Positions 57,780 to 64,000 of a stretch of DNA of 64,000 nucleotides are shown here, one piece after another. The notes under the pieces are model-generated. The model searched no databases and was not told the DNA's origin. It saw nothing but the letters and a program-made list of their open reading frames with translations. Location: the NCBI GenBank assembly GCA_016712275.1, contig JADJRI010000003.1, positions 62,001 to 126,000 on the forward strand, in the 5' to 3' direction. Position 1 is the first letter of the stretch; the number at the start of each line of letters is the position of its first letter. Source of the DNA: Planctomycetota bacterium (GTDB lineage Bacteria; Planctomycetota; Phycisphaerae; UBA1845; UTPLA1). A program made the translations under genes and the position numbers.

Positions 57780-58150
57780 GGTTTATCGTTGGCAGTGCCG
57801 CACTCCGGACATTTTGAGTTTGTCGAACCGTGGAGATTGTATCCGCAGGCGGAGCAGTATGTCCCACAGGGCTCGACGACCTTGACTCGGTAGCCGCCAA
57901 TCATCGTCAAGAACATCAGGACAAGACCGATGATCACCAATGGCAACAGCACGAGACGCGGGACGTGATATCCGAGTATCTGAAACCAGAACCAAGACGA
58001 AGTAAGCAGCAAGCCGACAGCGTATGGAAACACGCGCGTTCCCGGCCCGAACTTTAAGAGCGAATTGCAATGCTTGCAGTAGCCAAGCGGTCTGTAAAAA
58101 CGGAGGGACAACGGAAGGGGTGCCAGGCAATGTGGGCAGTTGCATCTCAC
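57776..58150 (-). CDS. Zinc-ribbon membrane protein B
   Basis: About 124 residues from GTG 58150 (ATG 58195 is possible). An N-terminal CNCPHC/CKHCN ribbon, two membrane helices (VFPYAVGLLLTSSWFWFQIL; LVLLPLVIIGLVLMFLTMIG) and a C-terminal ribbon (CGTYCSACGYNLHGSTNSKC then PECG). Its stop overlaps the trpG start by 4 bases. It is a diverged tandem copy of the next upstream gene. The CGYNL-CPECG ribbon is a frequent planctomycete signature of unknown role. Confidence 0.65.
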   Translation of the reverse strand: MRCNCPHCLAPLPLSLRFYRPLGYCKHCNSLLKFGPGTRVFPYAVGLLLTSSWFWFQILGYHVPRLVLLPLVIIGLVLMFLTMIGGYRVKVVEPCGTYCSACGYNLHGSTNSKCPECGTANDKP

Positions 58151-58207
58151 GAATCTGTATCCGCCAAGGGCTTCGCAACCGGAACGGAAGCACACGGTAC
58201 GGCGGCC

Positions 58208-58589
58208 TCACGGGAATCACCCGGCCGCACTCGGGGCAGGTGCCGGTCATATTGCCGGCCAGGTTGTAGCCGCATCCTTCGCAAAAAATGCCGCGCGGCT
58301 CCACCACCACGATGCCCTCCATCTTCATCGCGGCAATGGTGGCCACAATCGTGAAGGCAAGCAAAACGGCGATCACCATCCACTGCGATTGAAAGTGAAA
58401 CCCCGTCGCGCTCATGTAGCCGAAGACGCCCCCGATCGGCGCGAAGACCGCCGCCATAAGGAAGCGGCGCTTCAGGCTGAAGCCCAGCGTGGAATCGCAC
58501 ACCTTGCAGCGCCAACGGGCCCAGGCCCAGGCGCGAAAAAGGCGGCGCTCCATCGGGATTTTCGTGCGACATCTTGGACATTCGCCCAT
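58208..58589 (-). CDS. Zinc-ribbon membrane protein A (end uncertain)
   Basis: Starts MGECPRCRTKIPMERRLFRA with a CxxC...CKVC ribbon, followed by two membrane helices (FLMAAVFAPIGGVFGYMSAT; WMVIAVLLAFTIVATIAAMK) and GIFCEGCGYNLAGNMTGTCP then ECGRVIP. The printed frame continues to 57783 antisense-like through gene B without conserved sequence. Dropping one C from the CCC after GRVI gives an immediate TGA at 58210-58208 and a protein the size of gene B. That end is preferred but not proven. Confidence 0.6.
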
Positions 58590-58696
58590 GGCAGATAGTG
58601 TAACAAATTGCCGATCAGGACGCACGAATTACAACGCGATACCATACAGCCTTTCCGAGCAGGAGCGACGATTCATCAACCCCATGGGAGGCGTTT

Positions 58697-59860
58697 GTGA
58701 CACGCGAACAACAACCCGGCTTCGAAACCCTCTGCGTCCACTTCGCCGAAAACCGCGAACGGTACGAAGGTGCGGCCGCCCCACCCTTATTTCAAAATTC
58801 GACCTTCACCTATCCCGATGCCGAATCATTCATGCATCGGCATGCCAGACACCGCCCGGTACGACTACACGCGCGTGTCGAATCCGACGACCGACATTCT
58901 CGAAAAGAAAATCGCCGCCATCGAGCGCACCGATGCGGCGCGGGCATTCGGCTCCGGCATGGCCGCAATCTCGGCGGCGATTCTCTCGTGCGTGAAGGCC
59001 GGCGATCACATTGTCACGATTGAGAGCGTGTACGGTCCGACGCGCACGCTGCTGACGGACTATCTGCCGAAATTCGGCATCGAGACAACGTATGTGCGCG
59101 GCACCGAGATTGAGCAATTCGAAGAAGCGCTGCGGCCGAACACGAAGGTGATTTATCTGGAATCGCCGTCGAGCCTGCTGTTCGAATTGCAAAACCTAAA
59201 GACTGTCGCCGCGCTGGCACGGTCGCGCGGCATTGCCACGATTTGCGACAACAGCAACGCGACGCCGTTCTACCAGAATCCGACCGAGTTCGGCATCGAC
59301 CTCGTCGTTCACACGGCCACGAAATACATCGGCGGCCACAGCGATCTGGTCGCCGGGTTCGTCGCCGGGCCGAAGGAGCGCATAGCGACGCTGGCGCGGG
59401 CGGAGGGCGAACTGCTCGGCGGCATCGTCGATCCCTTCGCAAGCTGGCTGATGCTGCGCGGCCTTCGCACGCTGGCGATCCGGATGGAGCATCACCACAA
59501 GAGTGCCGTAATTCTGGCACGCTTTCTCGAAATGGACATGCGCATCGCGCGTGCTGTACGACGGGCTGGCCTCCCACCCGCAATCGGGCCTTGCGAAAAA
59601 GCAGATGCGGCCACTCCGGCATGATGAGCATCGAATTACAGCAGAATTCCCGCGAGGCGGTGTTCGCGTTTGTGAACGCGCTGCGCTATTTCTGCATCGC
59701 CGTGAGCTGGGGCGGCTATGAAAGCCTCGCGATTCCGATTCACGTGACCGATCCGGCGACAGGGAAAAAGACCTGGCTCGTGCGGCTGAGCGTGGGGCTG
59801 GAGAGCATCGAGGATTTGAAGGCGGATGTGTATCGGGCGATGAATGAGGCCGGCGTGTGA
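58697..59860 (+). CDS. Cys/Met-metabolism PLP-dependent enzyme (three frameshifts)
   Basis: Trans-sulfuration-family enzyme (cystathionine gamma-synthase/lyase or methionine gamma-lyase type), about 389 residues. FETLCVHFAENRERYEGAAA is the start. TARYDYTRVSNPTTDILEKK, AFGSGMAAISAAILS and the PLP Lys in VVHTATKYIGGHSDLVAG follow; the end is FVNALRYFCIAVSWGGYESL. Three breaks, near 58838-58841, 59546-59552 and 59604-59609, are each repaired by restoring a lost GC/CG pair, giving HRGMPDTARY, MRIARVLYDGLASHP and KKQMRGHSGMMSIEL. The substrate cannot be fixed by eye. Confidence 0.83.
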
Positions 59861-60191
59861 TGGAAAGTCAATTCAACATTCGCACTTTTTCATCGCGGGG
59901 GATATCACGACGAGCAACGTCTCATCGCGGTGAGATCGCATCGCGCAGCGATGTCCGTCGCGAGCCGGATCGTGTCGATCCGGAGCCTGTTCGCGATGAG
60001 CCGGTGTTAGATTGTGCGAGGACTCTCGAAAAGAGAATTCCGGCACAAGGTTCTCTCGACAGGCAACGCCGGCTTCGTCACAGCAGGCCTCGGTCCGACA
60101 CGGACCGGCTCGCGATGGTCGGCTTCGCCAAAACGAGAATTTCGATTTGGACAAATTTCGAGTTGAACGAATTTCCAGTTGGACGAGACAG
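59861..60191. other. Hairpin-rich intergenic region
   Basis: No gene. Two related palindromes, CCGGATCG-TGT-CGATCCGG (59965-59983) and GGTCCG-ACA-CGGACC (60092-60106), share flanking words such as TCGCGATG and GAGCCGG. It looks like a second family of REP-type elements between converging genes. Confidence 0.45.
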
Positions 60192-60881
60192 TCAGTTCTG
60201 CGGCTTTACTTCTGTCGACTCGACGACGCGACTTTCGACTGACTTGGTCTCGCCGGCCTGCTGCGTCGGCATCCGCTGCAGAATCTCGGTGAACATCGAC
60301 CGCGCGCGCCGAATGCCGATCGCCAGCGTAAGGGCAAATCGAAGCATCCATGTCAGCACGAGCAATCCGAACGCGCCGAGAAACCCAACCTTGTCCATCA
60401 GCAAAAGCGTCGCGATCCCGGCGTAGCAGGTATACGCGAAAACGTTGATAAGTGTCTTAGATTGCCCTGAAATCAACGGCTGTGCGGCCGGTCGCGGCGA
60501 TCCATCATGCCGCGTATCGGATTGCCGTTTTGCACCGCCGACGGAAGCCATGGCTCCATCCAGCGCATCGAGCACCGCCACGTCAAACGTATACAATCTC
60601 GCCGAAATCAGGTTTTCGCCCGCGCTGCAATGCAATTCGATTCGCCCGGCTGATGTCATGATTGTGGCAGTTCGCCATGCCGAAGAAAATCTCAGGCCTT
60701 GCGTGACAACCTGCATGTCCCTCGATTCCTCCTCGGACATGTCCTCATGCGATTCTTTCGCCACATGCGAATCGAAGCTCGCGGTCACTTCGCCGTCGTA
60801 ACGCACGCGGAACGCTTCGACGATTCGCTCAAACGAAGGCGGCTCGCCATCAAATCGCCAAATTGACAGACCTATCGCCAT
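60192..60881 (-). CDS. Membrane protein of unknown function
   Basis: 229 residues, MAIGLSIWRFDGEPPSFERI. An N-terminal alpha/beta domain (to about residue 120) is followed by a linker and one or two membrane helices (VFAYTCYAGIATLLLMDKV; GAFGLLVLTWMLRFALTLAI). The C-terminal tail is charged. No family recognised. It stands alone; the region around is rich in palindromes. Confidence 0.6.
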   Translation of the reverse strand: MAIGLSIWRFDGEPPSFERIVEAFRVRYDGEVTASFDSHVAKESHEDMSEEESRDMQVVTQGLRFSSAWRTATIMTSAGRIELHCSAGENLISARLYTFDVAVLDALDGAMASVGGAKRQSDTRHDGSPRPAAQPLISGQSKTLINVFAYTCYAGIATLLLMDKVGFLGAFGLLVLTWMLRFALTLAIGIRRARSMFTEILQRMPTQQAGETKSVESRVVESTEVKPQN

Positions 60882-60993
60882 CGTGCATTGCCCTCATGCG
60901 TATCTTAGTATTTCTGTGGGACAGGCGTCCCGCCCGTTTGAATCTGTTGGGCAAGCCGCGCCCACACCGGCGAGACGCCGGTGCCACATCGCT

Positions 60994-61853
60994 TTATTTG
61001 TCTCTCTCCAACAGACAAGCCCCCGACCACGGCCGCGAACCGAGTTTGCCCTTCGGCTCAGGCAACAAGGCAATCAGCCTGAGAAACAGCGGCGACCGCT
61101 TGATTTTCGCGCCCGTCCTGATGGTCGACATCACCTCGGCCGCCCGCCAGCCCAAAGGCTCAAAAAAGCCGATTCCCTCCTCCGGACCGAATTTCAGCGG
61201 CGCGCCGGCCTCTCGAAGCGGATCGCCGATGTTCTTCTGTAAAATTCGAAGAAGCCCCGGCGAGCAAACATCGGTCACCCAGTGCCGCATTCCCGGCATT
61301 GCCGCGAGATCGCCAGCCAGCGCGGCGACCTCCTCGCGCGACAGATAAATGAGGAGTCCCTCGGTGATAACCACCGCCTTCTTCGCCTCGCGACCGACGC
61401 GTTTCGAACAACGCGCGCCGCGCGGCCATATTCGACAAATCCATCGCCACGCGCTCCAGCCGACATCGCGCCGTTTCGCTCTTCAAGACCTCTTCCTTGT
61501 ACGTCAGCAGTTCCGGCAGATCGACTTCGACCCATTTCAATGCGGGCGGCAGATCCATCCGGTACGGTCGCGCATCCAGCCCCGCCGCCAGATTGATCAC
61601 CGCGTCCGCCCCCTCTCGGATGGCACGATCTATCAATCGATCGAATGACCACGTCCGCGTCACCCAAGCCCAGGAATGTTTCGTGCCCGACGGCATTTCC
61701 CGCACAGCCTTCATCCCGCGGTCGCCGGCCAGCATTCGGGCGAGGGGGTCACGAAAGACCGCATCGGCCCGTTCCGACTCAAGCGCCCGGAAAGCGGCCG
61801 CCCACAGCGCGGTATCCGAAATGCTGCGGAATGGACGGGTTGTTGTCGTTCAT
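60994..61853 (-). CDS. Class I SAM-dependent methyltransferase, leucine-carboxyl/PPM family (two frameshifts)
   Basis: About 285 residues. ISDTALWAAAFRALESERAD then AVFRDPLARMLAG is the family N-terminus. The SAM site is DAVINLAAGLDARPYRMDLP, with PALKWVEVDLPELLTYKEEV after it. KAVVITEGLLIYLSREEVAA is the conserved GLL motif. Two breaks are present, near 61388-61393 (repaired by a GC in TCGCGAGG) and near 61821-61828 (repaired by GC in CAGCATT, reading PQRISDTALW). Start ATG 61853. The substrate is unknown. Confidence 0.82.
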
Positions 61854-61999
61854 GTTGGGTCTTCACCGGAAGAAGCGCGGAGCATCGCACCCGCCGGAGT
61901 TGTTATAACAGGTGATATTGCGCGGGGCCAATGGAAAGCCATCACTGAGATCGACTTCTTTGCCCTTGTGCCGATGTGCATGCGACATGCCCGCCCGAT

Positions 62000-62028
62000 T
62001 TGGAGCGAGCCGCGGATACAACTAGAAT
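62000..62028 (+). promoter_or_regulatory. Sigma70-type promoter of sucA
   Basis: TTGGAG (62000-62005) and TAGAAT (62023-62028) are 17 bases apart, with predicted transcription start near 62035, 66 bases before the ATG. The rest of 61854-62000 holds no recognised gene; a TGTTATAACA palindrome lies near 61906-61915. Confidence 0.5.
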
Positions 62029-62100
62029 GGCTGCAGTGTAAGAACGTCCAAACTCGGCAGAGGCCGATTCGTCTGATACTGACGGGGTCAACATTATCAA

Positions 62101-64000
62101 ATGAGCAATGAACTGCCCATGTTTAATGCGTTGAGCGGCGCATACATCGCCAGCATGTACGATGAATTCCGCGCCAGGCCGGAATCGCTGACGCAGGAAT
62201 GGCGGGACTATTTCGCTAGGCTGGACGGCAATGGTTCAGACATGGCCGCCGCCACAACAATTCTGGCCGCGCCCTCGGATCGTGCCGATGCATCCCTGTC
62301 ATCCGGCGCAAGGGCCGCCCAGCGACAGGATCGCGTCGACCAACTCATTCGCGCCTATCGCGTCCGCGGCCACATGATCGCCCGATTCGATCCGCTCGGC
62401 ATGCCCCGCGAGCAGCCGCCTGAACTCGACCCCGCGCACTTCGGACTCATCGACGAAGACATGGATCGGCAGGTGTCCAGCCGAACCATGCGGGGCCGGA
62501 CACGAGAACTCTGCGCGACGTGATCGATCGCCTTCGTCTGACCTATTGCCGGTCGATCGGCGTTCAGTTCATGCACATCGACGATCTGGCGATTCGCCTT
62601 TGGCTGCAGGAGCGAATGGAGAACTCGGACAATCGCACCGTGCTGTCCAAGGCGGACCAGTTGCGCATATTGTCGACGCTCACCAAGGCGGTCGTATTCG
62701 AGAATTCGCTGCACACCAAGTTCGTCGGCGCGAAGACTTTTTCGCTCGAAGGTTCGGAAAGCCTGATTCCGCTGCTCGACCTGACCATCGAGCGCGCCGC
62801 GAACAAGGGCGTGCGAGAAATTGTCATCGCCATGGCACACCGCGGGCGGCTCAACGTGCTGGTCAACATCATGGGCAAGCGCCCGGCCGACATGTTCCAC
62901 GAATTTGAGGATCACGACGCCGGTTCGGACGGCGCCTCGGGCGATGTGAAATACCATCTGGGCCACAGCACGGACTGGGAAACGCTGGAAGGGCATCGCG
63001 TTCACCTTTCGCTCTGCTTCAATCCGAGCCACCTGGAATTCGTGAATCCCGTCGCACTGGGGCGCATGCGCGCCAAGCAGGATCGCGCGGGCGATTCCCA
63101 ACGCGAAATCGGAATGGCACTGCTCATTCATGGCGACGCCGCCTTTGCGGGGCAGGGCGTTGTGCAGGAAAGCCTCAACCTGAGCGAGCTTGAGGGCTAT
63201 CACATCGGCGGCGCGCTGCACATCATCGTGAACAACCAGATCGGCTTTACGACACCGCCCCGGCAGGCGCGCTCCTGCACCTATGCGACCGATGTCGCGA
63301 AACTCCTTCAGATTCCAATCTTCCATGTGAACGGCGAAGACCCCGAGGCCGTCGCCCAGGTGATTCATCTCGCCATGGACTATCGCCGGCAATTCAAACG
63401 CGATGTCGTTATCGATATGTATGGCTATCGCCGGCATGGCCACAACGAGATCGACGAGCCGTCTTATACCCAACCGGTGCTCTATCGGGCCATTCGCGAG
63501 CGAAAGCCGGTGCGCGAAGGCTATCTCGACCATCTGCTTTCGCTGGGACAGGTGACGCGCGAAGAGGCCGACGAAATCGAGGCGGCATACAAGCGCGAGC
63601 TGGAAGAAGGCCTGGCGATGGCTCGCAGTGAAACGTATGCGCCGCCGGCCGCCAATGCGACGAATATCTGGAGCGACTACCACGGCGGGCCGGAGGAAAC
63701 GGCGGAGGATGTTGAAACCGGCGTGCCGGTCGATCGGCTCAAGATCCTGCTGGGGCGAACGATGGTGGTGCCGGATGGCTTTCACATGCACCCGCGGTTT
63801 CAGCGGGTGATCCATCGCCGCGAGGAAATGGCCGACGGCACGGCGCCGCTGGACTGGGCCGCGGGCGAGGCACTCGCCATGGCGACACTGGCGACGGAGG
63901 GTTGCCGCGTGCGCTTGTCGGGTCAGGATGTCGAACGCGGAACGTTCAGTCATCGGCATGCGGTCTTGCACGATTTTGAAACGGGCGAGACGTATGCGCC
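62101..64000 (+). CDS. sucA: 2-oxoglutarate dehydrogenase E1 component, partial at window edge (one frameshift)
   Basis: Thiamine-diphosphate E1 of the 2-oxoglutarate dehydrogenase complex in the TCA cycle; about 633 residues are inside the window. The N-terminal lipoyl-E2 binding helix is FNALSGAYIASMYDEFRARP. RAYRVRGHMIARFDPLG, EFMHIDD-like QFMHIDDLAIRLWLQERMEN, EGSESLIPLLD, MAHRGRLNVLVNIMGK, GDVKYHLGHSTD and FNPSHLEFVNPVALG follow, then GDAAFAGQGVVQESLN and MYGYRRHGHNEIDEPSYTQP. One base is missing near 62491-62495; restoring it gives GPDTRTLRDVIDRL. The gene runs off the end at 64000. Confidence 0.93.

Noticed and set aside
57783..58207. Extension of zinc-ribbon protein A through gene B
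   Set aside because: The sequence after GRVIP has no conserved features and overlaps gene B in another frame; a one-base correction gives an immediate stop.
59857..60426. Plus-strand ORF of 189 codons after the Cys/Met enzyme
   Set aside because: Arg/Ser-rich, spans the palindromic intergenic region and is antisense to the 60192-60881 gene.
3769..62497. Programmed ribosomal frameshifting as an explanation for the broken genes
   Set aside because: Breaks occur at unrelated positions without slippery heptamers plus downstream structure, and affect rplT, sucA and queD that are not known to use it.

Overview
The window looks like a chromosomal piece of a planctomycete, probably class Phycisphaerae. 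Two secreted proteins carry C-terminal dockerin-like Asp/Gly repeats typical of that group. There is also a prepilin-type protein with an H-X9-DG-like motif, an STT3-like membrane protein, tandem CGYNL zinc-ribbon proteins, and high GC with long antisense shadow ORFs. I recognise no rRNA, tRNA, CRISPR array, integrase or transposase.

Layout. 0-6 kb: tail of a dockerin protein, a secreted GH13 amylase-like enzyme, an ABC ATPase and a processive GT2 glycosyltransferase. 5.7-6.9 kb: a 39-residue membrane peptide, a small membrane protein and a DUF4160/DUF2442 pair. 6.9-12.5 kb: gltX, a candidate structured RNA, rpmI-rplT with a clear terminator, a HAD hydrolase and a beta-CASP nuclease. 12.5-25 kb: an O-antigen-ligase-like/TPR protein, leuS, small toxin-antitoxin genes, mgtE, an NCS1 transporter and a BtpA-family protein among REP-like hairpins. 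25.1-29.3 kb: accessory region with an AT-richer SNF2-helicase/Mrr-nuclease gene plus small partner, and an MntA/HepT pair between two direct repeats. 29.9-38.4 kb: lipoprotein and GH20 enzyme, a histidine kinase/NtrC-type regulator pair preceded by three palindromes, a dockerin exoprotein and a prepilin. 38.4-46.9 kb: a polyphosphate cluster (SixA, CHAD, Ppx/GppA-HD, Ppk1) followed by a HEAT-repeat protein and a membrane protein. 47-64 kb: QueD, a double thioredoxin-fold lipoprotein, an STT3-like protein, a UPF0175/DUF3368 toxin-antitoxin pair, ligA, a vWA-like zinc-ribbon protein, SppA, TrpG/PabA, zinc-ribbon proteins, a Cys/Met PLP enzyme, a methyltransferase and the start of sucA.

About twenty reading frames are broken by one- or two-base indels, including rplT, sucA and queD. 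Many are in homopolymers. At least seven are explained by loss of one CG/GC dinucleotide from a CGCG-type run. This points to uncorrected long-read errors, so most broken genes are annotated as single genes with a stated frameshift. One lesion, in ppx/gppA, also removes roughly 50 residues and may be real.

Best candidates for new biology are the SNF2-Mrr module, the branched RNA with its own promoter and terminator upstream of gltX, the triple palindrome upstream of the two-component operon, the direct repeats around MntA/HepT, and a family of intergenic hairpins, one nested inside a larger inverted repeat.
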